Part shown: positions 37,495-51,109 of the stretch, piece by piece
Numbering within the stretch: position 1 is the stretch's first letter
Layout: each line of letters starts with the position of its first letter
NCBI GenBank assembly: GCA_010645155.1
Contig: CM021320.1
Coordinates: forward strand, 4,073,701-4,137,700
Direction of reading: 5' to 3'
From: Tigriopus japonicus
Lineage: Eukaryota; Arthropoda; Copepoda; Harpacticoida; Harpacticidae
Length of the DNA stretch: 64,000 nt
Position numbers and translations under genes: made by a program
Notes under the pieces: generated by a model
What the model was told of the DNA's origin: nothing
The model's input: the letters and a program-made list of their open reading frames with translations, nothing else
Databases searched by the model: none

Positions 37495-38156
37495 TTATGT
37501 AAGGCAGTGCTCGTGATAGCAACAAGATATTAAGTGTATCGCGAGAAAAACTTCTTCAGTGGTCGCTTGAGCGACATTGGATTTCACATCCTTACTTTGA
37601 TCCGGGTCGTCGTCGTAGTTCGTTTGAGGCTCCAAGCAAGGAGACATATTTGAGTGCTCTTTGGCCTCAGTTACCTGAGCTTGGACCAATTCCTTGGTAT
37701 AGGAGGATAAAGTCAAATTCGAGGCTCTATACTCTGTTTGTGTTTCATCTATCGCGTTTGGCAGGGCGACGAATAGAAAAGGATGGTTGGTCGGTGGACT
37801 ACCAAGCATACGTTGATGAAGGAAGACTTGAACATCGCCCTCTCTTGAGATGTGTTCAACCAATTTTGTTCTTCTAGTTCTCTTCTTAAGACCGGGGAAA
37901 ACCTTCGTAGAAGGCTTCACCGGCAGGAAATGAAATATTGGAAAACATTTAGGACTTTAAACTCATTTCTTTCTCCGCCTTTTCATCTTCTCTGATCTGT
38001 TCGAGATGAGAGATCCCCTCTGAAAGCGGGTGAAATGTTTTGGAAACAGATTTCTTTCTTTTCCGTTTTGACTGATAGACTTCCTTATTTTTGCGAAATG
38101 TTCCTAGGCCCGATTTGTTTGAACGTTCCTTGGACGAAGAGTTAGATCTAGAAGTC
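37495..38156 (-). pseudogene. Antisense coding-like region with one frame break
   Basis: On the minus strand, a plausible acceptor (aaacttttcatag, AG at 38158-38157) opens onto a Ser/Lys/Arg-rich frame containing KNKEVYQSKRKRKKSVSK and LEQIREDEKAEKEMS. This frame runs to a stop at 37949-37951. A second frame, one step off, is open from about 37,960 to 37,495 and contains HISREGDVQVFLHQRMLG, VALPNAIDETQTEYRAS and NYDDDPDQSKDVKSN. The two overlap by only about ten bases, so a single-base shift would join roughly 220 open codons. No good ATG is seen at the 5' end. This could be a nested minus-strand gene with an assembly error, an expired pseudogene, or chance. The family is not recognised. Confidence 0.3.
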
Positions 38157-41100
38157 CTATGAAAAGTTTCCAAAATTTGAGAAATTGGTCTCACATTATA
38201 ACATTTTAGATTCAAGTTTCCCACGACAAAAGACAAATTAAGAGCAATTGTCCCTTTTTGACAGGACTGAGTAATTCAGCATCAGCATACTTCTTATGGT
38301 ATGGAGAATTAACGCTTTTCAAATGTTCGTAGTGCATGGGAGAAAATTTCTATTTGGAATTAATAGTAACTTCGCTCGCGTATTTCAATTATGTACGTGC
38401 GCAAAAATCATCTTATGTGTTCCTCCTTCGATTAGTTCTTGTAGAGTAGCCAAAGAAGAAGCCGTGTTAAAGAATGGCATCTTGAAGGCAAGTTGCTCCT
38501 GGTTGGTTTTTGTTCTCAAGTTAAGGATTAAGATGTCGACCACATCTGGTGCTCACTCAATAAATGATGGAAAAACCACCAAATCCCTCTCAGAGAGTCG
38601 AGAACAAGCGGAACGGGAACGAGTTTTAGTGGCTTGGCTTGGTCTTAATAACTGGGAAAGAGCCAAGAGAGCTTGCGTGTGGTTTGAGTATTTTTTTGTT
38701 GTTGCTTGTTCCCGTTCCGTGTTCCTCCACTTGTAGATTTTCTGAGGCTGAAAAGGCCAAGAAGTTGCCTTGTGGGTTTTAGTGGTGGCTTAGGCAGTCA
38801 TGTACAGTACTGTAGGTGAAACCAGCATTTCGAACTAAACCTACAGGTAATTTAGTTTTGAGGTCAGCTATAAGGTGTTAAAGGTCTATCAAGTTTTGAA
38901 TGGCCTAACTATATTTGAAATTACCCTCCGAAATTATCGTTCAATCTCAAACGCAAAAAGTTAATTGAGACGGATTAATCCAATATATATATTTTTTGAA
39001 GGCCTAACCTCAAAAAAGTAGCACCTTCAATTTTACTTGTTGCTTTAGTTTTCTTTCCCGTTTTCAGCAAAGTCATACATTCAATACATTCGCACAACCT
39101 CCCATTGTTGATTGGGGTCTTCATTCTCAAGTTAGAAAAATGTCCTCGACGACTCCCAAGTTCTTTTCTCAAGGGGTTATTAATGAGTTCACCCATTTTG
39201 GGATTGCCTACAACAAGACCTCGGTCAGAATCGTGTAATTCTAGAGGTAGACCAAGAGATAGCACAATACCATGGTTTGGAGCAAGTGAGCGTAGTGCCG
39301 TTCAGATATGCATATACGGCCATTGCCATTGGGAACACAAATACACATCCAAGAAAGTGATGGGAACCATTCGTTTGGTATGTACTCACTCGATATAGTT
39401 CTAGTTTTGGCATCCGTGGAAAGTTCTGTAGGTTCTCTGATCTCCCATGTTCTGCTCTGTCAGGCAATTCCCACCTGAGAGACTCAAGGTTCCTAGGATA
39501 TTGGAGGGAGATATATATACGTAAATATATCTAGATGTATGTGTGTTATGGCTAGTTCGAATACGTCAAAGCCAATTTGGTCATTAGGCGTGTGAGCGAA
39601 TGTGAGCGTGGCATTGCAGGGGTCGTTGAAGATGCGTCTTCCTAGATGGAAAATGACACATCCCTTGTCAAATGCTTGTATGTGATGGCATCTTATGTCT
39701 GAGCTCCCTGGCCAATCAACGAAAGTGAGATAACCAACTCGTCTCTCAGAAGTTAGGCAGGTTTAATTTAAGTACCTTCAGGAACTCTGAGGGCAACTTA
39801 ATGGAGATATACTGGCATAGTTTTCGAAAACCCCAAGAAAAAACTTAAGTTTTAGATTGTTTTGATTAGATGGTCGAGGAGGCTCAATAGCTTTCATGTC
39901 AAAAGTGATCATTATATAGAATCATGTGGAAGCTTTTTTTCGGCCTGGACGAATGGTCTCCATTGTTTCTGAAACAGTGATCGAAAATAGAAAACATTCG
40001 GAGATTGGGCCCCATTCTGGAAAATGAGTTCGTGCAAATGTGCTTTCAAAGATCCAAAGCGAGCATGAGAAGAGCCCTCAAGGAGGACAAAATTGCGGAA
40101 GTTCGACCCCCGTTTTCCCCCAAAAGCAATGAGTCCACCAAACGTAAAAGGGCTGGGAAGGAAGTTTTTCCCCCCTACGCAAGGAGGAAAGCGCGGTTCC
40201 ATGAACAAAATTGAACAACTGAAGGTTATGATCAAACTTTCTTCTCCTCTTTCCAATAATGGAACACGTCTATTTGGGACTGCATCGGCAATCGCTCGTC
40301 TCTCCGTCGTCGACTAAAGTATGAGTAGTGCAAGTGCTTGCTCCCTCTTGCCCACACACCCATAATCACACTGGCACACATGCACACATTGGTTCAGCTT
40401 GGAACGTGTGGCTCACCGATCGAAAAAGCCTAACCAGTCGGTGCCCTCCAATGAGTGAGTCGGTCGCCTCGGGCAAGAAACTTTTCCACAAATGAAGATT
40501 GAACAGCAATTGGGCATCTCAAGTTTTTCTTTGCAGCTGTTCCATCCAAAGTAGGAAGGCTGGGTTTTGATATTGGACCCTCTCAGCGATTTGGTGAATT
40601 GGCGTTCGGAAGATTCTACTGTTGAGGATTTTTTAGACCATTTGGAATTTACACTCCTAATTTTTGGACAGGAAAGTAGGCTCTATATTTTGACCAAACG
40701 ATGTTGGAACAGCTCCTGAAAGCAATTTTAGTTGTAGTCGGAATACTGAAGGATTTGACGCCAAGTTTAGGAACTAGCCCTTTGGACCCAAAGAGATTGT
40801 TCCTGGTCCCAAAGGTCAACAGGGATTGTTTTTCCAAGATATTAGACCCATGTCAGCATTTGCTTCTCGGCTACCCTTTTATAGAAAATGCCTTGGACCT
40901 GATGATCTTAGACCCTCCCCGAAGCATCATTTGTTCCACTCAGGCGAGGTTCACCACGTTTCACGAGGCCAGCAACCCACTTTCATCCAACGCTTGATCT
41001 TTTTCTCTGATTGCGGCGACTCTTGCTTTGATCTGAAATTGGTCCAAGTAGCAGACAAGACTTTGTGATTACCTACAAAGGCTGTGTAGTATACCCACTA

Positions 41101-44100
41101 CAATCAGCATTTCCGTGGAAAAGAACGAGGAAAAGTTTGCCTCCGTGGCTCATTTTCTGAGAGACTATCCCAACCATGGCCATTCCTAGCTAAGAGCCAA
41201 TAGTCATTCAATTTGTTTCCACGATTCTCGCTCGCACTCTGGTCGAATCAAAATCTTCGGATTGGGCATTTCCATATAGCGTTAGAGAAGATCGTTTAAT
41301 CCTCAATGTCTACAAAGTCTGTTTATTGAGTGAAGAAAGCATTTACTTTTCCACTCAATAGGAGTGGTTGAGGGGCCGAAAGTGGACCCTTTTCGAGAAG
41401 TCATTCTTTCCCTTGCCGTTGTTGTCTGGAGGGATCTCTCGTTCTTCGCCGCTCGCTCTCTTTCTCGCACACATCTTTGGCGACTAGCTAAATGAAGAAG
41501 CTCTTCATTTAGCCCCTCCTTGGATTGCCTGTGTGTGTTGCCTCAGGCAACCGTGTACAAAAGAATACGTAGAACCAAATACTTTTTTCTTCTAGAGTCG
41601 CCGGAGATGAAAATATTAGTAGTAATCTAATTGCAAAAATGGTCCTCAGGCGAGGCAAGGGAAATGGGCGGGAAGACGTGTGTTCATTCTCGTTTCATGT
41701 AGCCTTACCCATACGGACGTACTCGTACACACTTGGTTAGAAACCGTAATGAATTTCCTATTTATGTGGTGTACACACAAGTGTACGTGAATGTGCCGAA
41801 CAGTCAAGTTATTAAACTACTTTGACATGATATTTCTAGCAGAGGTGTCTATTTCTCTTGAATTCGTAAGAGCAACCATGAAAGAGAGGCCGCACAATTA
41901 TGTGCGGGGAAATGCTATGTTCAGCAAACCTTACTTCAATGAGAAGAATGGACCCTAGGAATAACCCACCAAAGAACCAAATAAGACCCCAGAGGTCATA
42001 GCACATGTCTTGCTTACCAAATTGCTGGAATAATCATTGATCTCGCACTCATATACCACCATTTTGGGTAGCGTTAGTGGGTCAATATTCAATGGATAAT
42101 GAAAAAAGATGAGTCCATGACTAGACACAATTTCAGGATTTCAAGGAAAGGCCCTAGCTTTAAATATAGCGCCAGTTTGACCGTCCTAGGTCTTTTTTTA
42201 AGCCTGATGGGAACCAAGTAAGTGTCCAAGAGTGTTGGGCATGGAATGCAGCCGTTGTCGTGAAAGGTTGGCAGCAAGATTAGACGTGACAAGAATTGGT
42301 TGATGTCGCTCGTTGATGGTGGTGTTGGTTACTGTTGACCTGCTTGGCGCTCGCTTTCTCTTCTCCATCTGTTCTTTCCATGTTTCGGTAAGAATGGTGG
42401 TGGCAATGTTGTTGTTATGGCCATGTGCTGCAAAAGTTCTTTGGAACACGAGAACGATCAGTTTTGGTCACCCATTCCTTCCTGCTTTCCTTCTTTCTTT
42501 CGTTCAAGCACTCAGACAATGTACTTTATTTGAGCCATTTCGGAGCAACATTATGTTCCAAGGATGAGTTAGGAATAGGAATCTGGCTCTAATTTCCATC
42601 CATATACGGTATATTTACTTGGCTAGCCCTATGACGAAAAATACCGCAGAGCAGTGAAATTTATGGGAGTTGCTTGAGAAAAGCCCCGTTTCACATGGCA
42701 CCCTCTTTCTAGCGGATTGGTAGGCAGTTGTCTGCATGTAATTTCCTTATTGGATCGTCTGAATTTCGTGCTAGTGCTCCATATGTTTCTCTCAAATCCC
42801 ATTTATCTTGGACGTGTGCAAGCAAGAGATTAAATAAAGGCAACAACTATTCTCCCAAAGGGAAGGTGGAACGTCTTTCCCCGGTTCTCAATGCCTAGAT
42901 ACTCTTTAACTGTCCGTGGTGTCGTACCTCTGACAGCCGTCTTCGCCAATCGCTTGACGTTGCAATGTATACGTACGTGAGGAATTCTAAATTTCTACAT
43001 AGTTCCCCACTCCCTAGAGATCTCAATGAATGGAAAGTTGTGGATCGAGAACAGGACCCGGCTTTAGATTAATCTGACTAATCCCTCAATTTTGATGATG
43101 TTGGATTTCTCGAAAAGGAAGATGCTCAATGGCGATAAATTTTAAAGAAAAAAAGACGGCTCGGGTTAGAAAGGGTGGTGAGTGCTTCCCTTGTTGAAGG
43201 ACTCTTTCCATTTGTAGGGAAGTTTAGATCCTGTTCCTCCCGTGGGTGGCAAATGTAGAGCAAAAGTGCGTGATGTGAGCAGCATTTCTGAATTGCCCTT
43301 CGGTGGAAGAGATCGACACATTATTGCCAGCGAGCATTGGATTCCTACTCTCATAACTTGTTGTAGACCATAAGCGAATGTCCATTTTAGGGTTAACTCT
43401 GGTGCTCCTTGGAATTTCCACGACCTGTTTCTACTTGCATGGGATGGGGAGAAATCGAATTTATTGCCCTTTTCCAATACAGGTCATGTAATAAAGGCCT
43501 GATATTCATTCGCTCATGGGAGATTGAGCATTCGCGAGATAACGACCAAATATGCCGCCCTCTGAAGTTTTTTTTGCATACTTTCAGATGTACTCAAACG
43601 TTGCCTTAATTCAAATTTTTCATTTCCTTGAAGTAGAAGGTCTAAATTTTACTGTGTGTAGCAGAGAAACCAAAACTCACATTTCTTCATGTGAATATAT
43701 TTTTGTTGTAGAGTGCGAGGAAACGAGGCATTGGATCACGAATGTGGCTCCTTCTGGATCACAATTGAAAAATTCTTTTTGCCTTCAGAAAATGCCTCTT
43801 TTTCTGCCTGAAATTGGATCCCGCCGTCTTTTTTGTTTAACTATTTCAGTAACAACTTCTTGTCGAACAAAGGGACCCAATTCTTTAGGGGGGACTTGGA
43901 ACGAGCCCTGTCTTGTTCCACATACATTATCTCCCATTTCGAGCAAATTGTTGATCCAACATCAAATTGGAATTCTAGAGAAAAGGAAATGGTCTGACGA
44001 GGAAGACCATCTAGACCTCCCAAACCCTCATGGATAGGTGTGTTAATACTAAATAAAATATATTTGCACTTGATGTCAAGATCCATTGTTTTGTCATTCC

Positions 44101-47100
44101 TCAAGGCAGTTCAGCGGATCCTTTGATCCACTTCCACTGAGAAGTTATGCAAATATATGCAAATCGAATTTTCGCGGGCGTTCATGCTCGAATTCTTGAT
44201 ACACACCACACATGTATCACATGGTTCGTATCTGTTGAGTTCCATTGAGGTTGTTTTAGAAATTGTGGATGCTGGGCAGTGCTTCAAGATCTAAGGGTTC
44301 ATTTTGTTTGTTTGAATCTTTCCTGGCGTTTTTCAGGTGTCCATTTCCATTCCCTTTTCTTGAACTTGCGGTCAAGATATATAATTTCGATTTTCGATTT
44401 CTCTTGATATTTAAATGTGATAACAAACTCTTTATATTAGATTTTTTCAAATTACGTCTTTGATCAGTGTCTACAAGGCAAAAGTACCTTCCACGGCAGG
44501 CTTCCTTTGAGTACCTACATTTTTCGTTTCATGCTTCAATTGATCCAAAAAATGGATTTATTTGAGGCCCAGGAGCGACAGAAATGCATTGGTTTTCATC
44601 TCTCTTAAACATACCACTTCTGTCGACTTTTGCCCAAACTAGACGGAACTCTGCCGGAAAAAAGAGCAAGGAGACCAGATGTTTTTGGGGAATTTTAACA
44701 AAAGCTTGTCAGATTTTTGACGTTCGTGAATTGTTCCAACTTCATGGACAGTTTGAACTAAGTTTCCCGACGAGAAAATGGCCGAACCACCATCCAACCC
44801 AGTGAGCCACCGAGAAGACCTAGGAATATCAATCAAACCTCTGTGACCTGGTTTCATGCATCTCCAAATGTCTGGAATCAAACTTTGGTCATGTTCGTAT
44901 TCACAATCGGTTCAGAAACACATTTTGTCCTTCAAAGAAATTGTAAAACATTGAAACATCCTAGACGATGGAGCCTGTCTTTTAAGCTCAGTGCAGGGTA
45001 GTCTTCCAAGAGGACCTGGAGTTCTAACATGAACATGAGTTACCATGTCCTTGGTACATCTCTAATTTCACCCTGTCTTGAACCTCACCACCTTCCTTAC
45101 TTCTTTGGACATCTCAAGTGGTTGTTCTCGTCTTACAAGTCTACCTACTGCAGGGAATAACCAAACCACACCTTTCAACCGAGAAAGGTCAGGAGAGTGG
45201 AAAGTTGCCACTGAGAAAGAGGTTGACAGTGATGAATTTTCATCTCTTCGCGAGGATATGTCTTGCTACTCGTACTTCGACGACCACAGCTCTTCTTTTA
45301 TCTTATAAGTGCGCTGAAATCGAACTGCCCGGGCCAAAATAACTTCTTCAACATCTTCGTAGACAGTCAAGGGCTTACTTGAAATAGTGGCACCTTTGCG
45401 AGATTCCCTCTCTGTTTCCAAAGCCAAGGTTTCATTCATCTCTTTGGTGGAGAGAAAAATCGACACGTTCAGACAGCTGAGGTGTGTATCTAATATTCGA
45501 AGGGTATGGTCTCAAGTGTTCCCCGAGAAAATGGTTTTTCGTCGAAGAGATCGAACCGAGAGTAGTCCAACTGAGTTCCTCTATCAATTTGTGTGATTGC
45601 TTTTGCCTATTAAAATATGCTGCAGTGCGGAAAACTCCTGATCATCCTGCTACGTTATATGGGTCCTTCAATCTGCAGCAGTGTCAACGCATGTTCTTCC
45701 TATGAATCCGGCTTTCTAAACTTCCCCTCAAATGTCCTCGAAGATGGACCATGGATTTTTCAATTTCCTAACAGACGTGCAAAGTGTTTGAAAATCGCAT
45801 TTCTGCTTCGGGCGCATAAACTTTTTGAGCTAGGCTTGCTTTCATTTCAAATGTGGAAAGGGCATAAAGTGCATCAAATGAAAGCTCGTCTTCCAGATAA
45901 GTAATGCTTCTTTTTCTTTCTCTTTCCTCCGCTCGAGCGTTTTTCATGAGCATCTTATCAACAACCAAGACAAATATGCTTCGACATTTTGTGCCAAGCA
46001 CTAATGGAGCGAGTGCCGCTTTGTATTTGCAAAATGGCCTCTTTTTATAGTGATGAGGACATTCAAAGAACTCATTCAATTTGCGCAATAGCTGATGTTG
46101 GTTCCTCTCAAAATCCTGACGAAAACAATTCGATTTTGGGTGCAATTTGATGTTAAATTTCAGAGCTTATAGGAAAGTGAGAAGTTCAAAGAACTTTTGG
46201 TTCCTATAGAACACCTAACTCGAGGTGATGGAACAGGTTGCTGATGCCGAGAATAAATCAATTTCAAGCCGTGACGTCGTTCCTCTTTGAGTTGAGCGTT
46301 CCTCGCCTGTTCCTATGTACTAATCCAACATTGCTGATAAAACGTCCGACAGGTTCCTTGTGCGCAAACTCAGGGAATTCATCGAATTGTCAAAATGCAT
46401 TTCTTGTTGGTCCTAAACCTAACCCGTTAGAACGTTGAAGAGGCATCGTCGTCGTCGTCAACATCATCATCATCCCATCTCGTTCCTTGTTGGGCGCTTA
46501 AATGTATGCACTTGGGGGCACGATCCCTATTGCGAACGACCACATCCTTCTCCGCCTCATTTTCGTCTTCTTCTCGCTGACTTGATGTGAAGTATACTTT
46601 GGCCTTTATCGACACATCTGGAGGAACCAATCTGAAAGGGGGAAAACACACAGATCCTTCTGGTCGGTCGCTCCGCGGATCTTATTAGTGTCAAATATCG
46701 TTTGTTTCCTCATTGATTTCATTTCGCCATAAAGTAGAATGGACAGTAATCCCCAGAAAGCGATCGGAACGAGCTCGAAGCGAGATCAACTGCCCAAGAT
46801 ACGGATTCAATCATATTCATTGTTATCCAAAGCGGACGATTTTCTTTCCCAAGGGGCACGGGTGCGTATTTTGGTTTGCCTTGATTGAGAGGTGTGGTTT
46901 GGTGGCAAGTCCCTAAAGAGCCTCATTCGCCCTCCAAGGTCCCGTCAATCCAGCGCAATTCCTATCAACTTTACTTTTTTTCTGTTGGGCCACCAAATAA
47001 AGGGAGAAAAGGAAAAAGAAAGAGCGGGTCTTGAGGGGAAAAAATCTTCCGATTTTCGCTTCGTCTTTGGGGACTTTGGGTGGCCAACAATTCCTCCTGC

Positions 47101-47922
47101 TTCCACTCTTGGGCTTGATTGCTCTCAACAGCCAAACCTAAAATGTGGTGGTCAATAGAAAATCTGGGAAGTACAATGGAGGCAAAATTATTTACCTCCT
47201 TTCTTCTCCCCCTTGAAATTTTCTGTCTTGAACCATTGGCACCTTTGTTGTCCCCATCACCAATACTTCGAGACAAGAAAAAGTTTTGAAATCAATAGTG
47301 ACAGTTCCAATAGCCCTTAAGCATCAGGCTAGAGAGATTGAGGATGTGAAGGCACAAAACATTTGTCTTTGTCATGGGGTTGTCATTCTGTTTGAATAGG
47401 TATTTTCTACTTTTCTTGTCCTCCCACTACTCAGAATTTATATCATGAGAAGTGGTTCCACAATGAACATTTTTCGTCTTTACTTGGTCAATTAAGATAT
47501 TTTCATGAATTGATTTTTTCTTCAAAAGCTATTTTGTGCTCAGGGTTGGCTTTTAAATCGTTAACATATTTGGGAATGATCCTATCCGAGTTTCCACTTT
47601 TCCACGCCCTTCCTGTCAAGCTCATTGCAGTTCTCATCCGCATGTTATTCGATTGTCATCTGCACGCCCACTTTTTCGCATACATTCGATCACACAACAT
47701 ACCTAGTCGGCTGGTTTGGCCAAGGAGGGCCGTTGTTCCCGATGATCTGCTTCAACCAACATACGACGGTTTAGAAGTTGGGCTGAAAACGTCAATATGG
47801 TTGCTTCTCCTTCCCAACATATATTGTTGTGGAGCGCGCCCAGGTTTTCTAGCCGAACTGGCACGATTAGTATACTATATCGTTATGGTCCTGCCTCTCC
47901 GCCTAGAATATATGGCATACAT

Positions 47923-48018
47923 ATGGAGATGTTTGGTTTTCACATGTCGTTGTCGGCCTGGGCTGTCTGTAGCACTTCCAGAGGGCAGGCAAAAATTGAT
48001 AAGGCCCTGGTTAGTGAG
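47923..48018 (+). CDS. Possible alternative first coding exon of Rbfox
   Basis: Starting at ATG 47923, 32 codons (MEMFGFHMSLSAWAV... KIDKALVSE) end exactly at a codon boundary with GAG|GTAGGC at 48019. They are phase-compatible with the 48,583 exon 564 nt downstream. Rbfox genes commonly use several promoters and short alternative N-termini, which is why I list it. The peptide matches none I know, and a longer open frame in another register overlaps it. Weak candidate. Confidence 0.2.
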
Positions 48019-48582
48019 GTAGGCTGAACAGTTGTTAATGGTCTGACATGAATGTGGCAATTCATTACGTGAGGCATTTTCTGCCCATGGTCACTGACCA
48101 ATAGCATTCAATAAGAACGACTTTGCAAACGAGTTTTGCAGACTAGATCTGTGAGCGTCAGTGACTCGTGAAGTGGCGGAATTTCGTTCAATTGTCAAAG
48201 TCTAAAGTGAAAAATCAAATGCTAGCCCTTCTAGTGATAATCATGAGTTAGTGATCGTGGATCAAAACACAAAATTGCAATTTCACGGGTACAATGACCA
48301 AAAATAACGTGAGTATACCCTTCCATTGGTATTAAAAATTTGTTCAAGCGGCCATATGTAGTTTCAAGCTCATTCGATGCGTTTAGAACACTAAATCCTT
48401 ATGGCACCACGTGTGTTTCTGTGAAAATGAGTCCTTGTAGGAGATTACTGCCGAACAATTGCTGAATCATTTCATGCCGTACCAACCGAAAGAAAGAACC
48501 ACCGAACGAAATCGAACAATTCCATTATTATTGCGCTGGAACACCTGAGCTTAAAATCGTTTTTCTTCTTTCATTCTTTCAG

Positions 48583-48801
48583 CACATGGTTCAAACCGGT
48601 ATGAGTTACACCACTTTTGCTGCTCAGCCGGGGAGTCAGCAAAACGGTGCAGATCCCCCTCTCAAACCCGCAGATATGAAGCCTGTCGATGTTTCATCAA
48701 ATCAAGGGGGAGGGGTTCCACCCCAGCAACCCGGTCAAAATGGTATGCAAACGATCCAACCTGTGTCAAATGGTGACCATGCGCAAACACAAAATCAAAC
48801 G
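48583..48801 (+). CDS. Rbfox1: Rbfox exon: Gln/Pro-rich linker before the RRM
   Basis: A strong pyrimidine-rich acceptor (ttctttcattctttcAG) and donor ACG|GTAAGA bound 73 codons, phase 0 at both ends. The peptide begins HMVQTGMSYTTFAAQPG, is rich in Pro, Gln, Asn and Gly, and ends QTQNQT. It corresponds to the disordered region just upstream of the RRM in Rbfox proteins (the vertebrate counterpart ends ...TQTDDAAPTDGQ). Such regions drive protein-protein contacts with the splicing machinery. The exon joins in frame to 51,110, giving NQT|TDDGSD. It contains internal Met codons that could serve downstream promoters. Confidence 0.88.
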
Positions 48802-51109
48802 GTAAGAACCTGAACTTCTCCAAATAATTGCTCCGCTATGCTCAGGGGGAAAAATAGTCAGATTGTACTGATGTGGTTTTATTCGGTGAGGACTTGAGAG
48901 GGCATTGGATGGAAGATCATTTTGACTCTGATTGCGCACTCTCAGATTTATCGATGACAATGGATCCTCAATCCCCCAAAGCTCTTGGCAAAGAGCGAAC
49001 ATGGTAAAGCATCGACTTGGCTCATAAGATAGTCTGCATGTCCAATTATGCAGAAGGAAATTGCTCTTTAATATTGATAAATTTGTTTTTGGTCAACTCG
49101 TTCCCCTAACGATGGCGATTGCTCTCCTAACTTTTGTACGAATGAAGAGTAATGGGTTCAATGTGACATTCAACCCTGTTTTTCTCCGTCTTCGGGTAAT
49201 CCCAAATTTGAAAGAGCCCCTGGATCAGTGCTTGCCTTAGGTAAGGTAGAGAGAAAAGCATGGCCAACGCAAGTCCCTTGGTTCAATTACATGATCCTTC
49301 TCGGCTCTGACAAAGTATACACTAGTGAAGAAGGGCATTGGTGGGCGAGAAGGCGAGAATTCTGGATGAAGTTTTTTGTTTGCCCAATTTAGATCTGAGA
49401 TTTTGAGGTTACAGTTTAGGCTAAGTGACTCGCACACCGTGACCAAAATACAAAGAGCGGATTAAGGCCTGTTCCACCTTCTTGTGCTCCTTTTTGGTTT
49501 CATGATCCAAACGGGTTCTACGTAGAAAGGAAAGAGAGACCAAGGAATAGCGACAAAAAAGTAGTTTACACTTTAGAAGTTTGAACTTAATCCATGCTAC
49601 AAAGTTGGGTGTGAGGACAAATGGTCCTAACACTTGGACGGATTGTGGGTACAGAACTTGTCACGGACGACGAATAATGAACCCAGCGAATGAAGATTCA
49701 TACTTTGGCGAGGCTAACGCACCATTAATGTTCTGAAAAGAAGCACTAAAAGTTGCCAAGGAAGTGAAATCTTAAATCATGTTTAAACCTAGTGATCCAT
49801 GGGGAATGACGAATAGACGCCAACACACAGAGCCAGGAAAGTTTCTGGCCAACTTGATAGGAGGATTTTACTTTTTATCCTGGATCTTAGGGAAATGGCT
49901 TGTCAGGCTCCAAGTTGTTACGGTTTTTTGTGAACCTAGTTGGTCGGCAGTAAGCCTTTCATGGGATCTTAAAATCTATCGTTCCGGGATTATGGTGTGT
50001 GGGTTTGAAAGTTTTCCTTCATCTTTATTGTCGGGAGCAAAGTTTTGTTGATGGTTGTAGGCACTTAGCTGCTTTGTACCATGGTCTTGGTCTTGCTCAC
50101 TTTCAATGCAAAACCTTCATGAATACAGTTAGATGCATGCAACCTATGAAGAAAGTGCCGTTTCTCCATAGAGGACCCCGCTTTTATCTTCAGTGGTTCT
50201 GCGATAAAAAAACATGTTTTAGTGTTTCTGTAAGAGAGATGATTACCTGGATCCAATGATGTCCCATGTATTAAGATTTGTCTGTTCGCTATCATCCCAA
50301 TACCACCATTTGTTATGAATTAGAAATATAATAGTCGGAAATGGGCCTGGGAGGGCTCTAGATAGATTTTCCTGCTTCATATCGAAAAATAGTGGCCCAC
50401 GTTGAGATAAGTTGCTCAATCATTCGGGTATCCACTAATCCATCTGCGATGCTCAGACCATTGAATGGATGGATGGATGGCTTTTCTGTCCAACTATTTT
50501 CACCCTGGATCCACATACTGGCACACTTTGATCGGCAATGTTCAAATGGCTATTGGCTCGCTCGAGTGATGTTGGGTTCTCATAGGGGGATAAGACCAAA
50601 ATATTTGTTCCAAAGCCGCACTATAAAAACGGACGATCAAAAATGTATTGGAAGAATAACCAAAAGCGTCGATCTGTTTATGGATTTCTGTTAGTCTTTG
50701 ACATGCTACTTAAACTTGTTCCAAGTGCACTTTGAGGATAAATTGTCAGTCCCTTTATTTTCCTCGGTGAGCTGGAACATCAAACGAGCGAAGAGAAGCT
50801 CTCTCTCTCTCTCTCTCTCTGAACGTGCGTCTAGTGGGCCTTAGCAATGAGCTAGTGGGCGCTTCTCTTGATCTGGCAATGTATTGGATCGGTTTTTTAA
50901 CTTCCCAACTGAAACTTGCAGGAAAAAACCATTTCCCATTGGCCGCCCCCTCTGCCATCTGTGTCCGATATTTCCAAATTTTTGCCAACGAGATAGATTG
51001 TGTGGCGAATACCTTAGTTTGGGAGCATCAACCCTTACCGAATCATTGGGTGGATCTCGTTCACTGTGCTAGTTTCTTAAAATAATATTTCCATTGCTCT
51101 CACTTTCAG
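48802..51109 (+). other. Rbfox intron (2.3 kb)
   Basis: No extra exon recognised. It carries a TGCATG at about 50127-50132 and a (CT)n tract at 50799-50820. A CTTGCCTTAG|GTAAGG juxtaposition at 49240|49241 resembles a ratchet site but has a weak pyrimidine tract and lies in a short intron. Confidence 0.8.
50799..50820 (+). repeat. CT dinucleotide microsatellite
   Basis: Eleven CT units, 290 nt upstream of the RRM-start exon. CT-rich RNA can bind PTB-type regulators, but nothing here shows that it does. Confidence 0.9.

Larger units (their letters stand above)
18488..48582 (+). other. 30-kb Rbfox intron
   Basis: No + strand exon with clear Rbfox character was found in it. It contains two ratchet-type sites (21846|21847 and 34096|34097), an assembly gap with flanking duplicate, a small tandem repeat at 34.6 kb, scattered TGCATG sites (for example near 24454, 27905, 31764, 32968, 36295, 38333, 42735), and two regions of antisense open frames (22.0-22.3 kb and 37.5-38.2 kb). 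The longest open frames (47,510-48,022 and 43,552-44,037 on +) are about what chance gives in 64 kb of this composition. Very long introns are typical of Rbfox genes in animals. Confidence 0.75.

Noticed and set aside
43552..44037. 161-codon + strand open frame
   Set aside because: No family features, no splice context, and near chance length. It overlaps an unrelated minus-strand frame.
47510..48022. Longest + strand open frame (170 codons) in the 30-kb intron
   Set aside because: No recognisable domain, hydrophobic and irregular composition. A frame this long is near chance expectation for 128 kb of six-frame sequence at this base composition.
49231..49246. CTTGCCTTAG|GTAAGG fused splice sites in the 2.3-kb intron
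   Set aside because: Poor pyrimidine tract and short host intron; probably chance.
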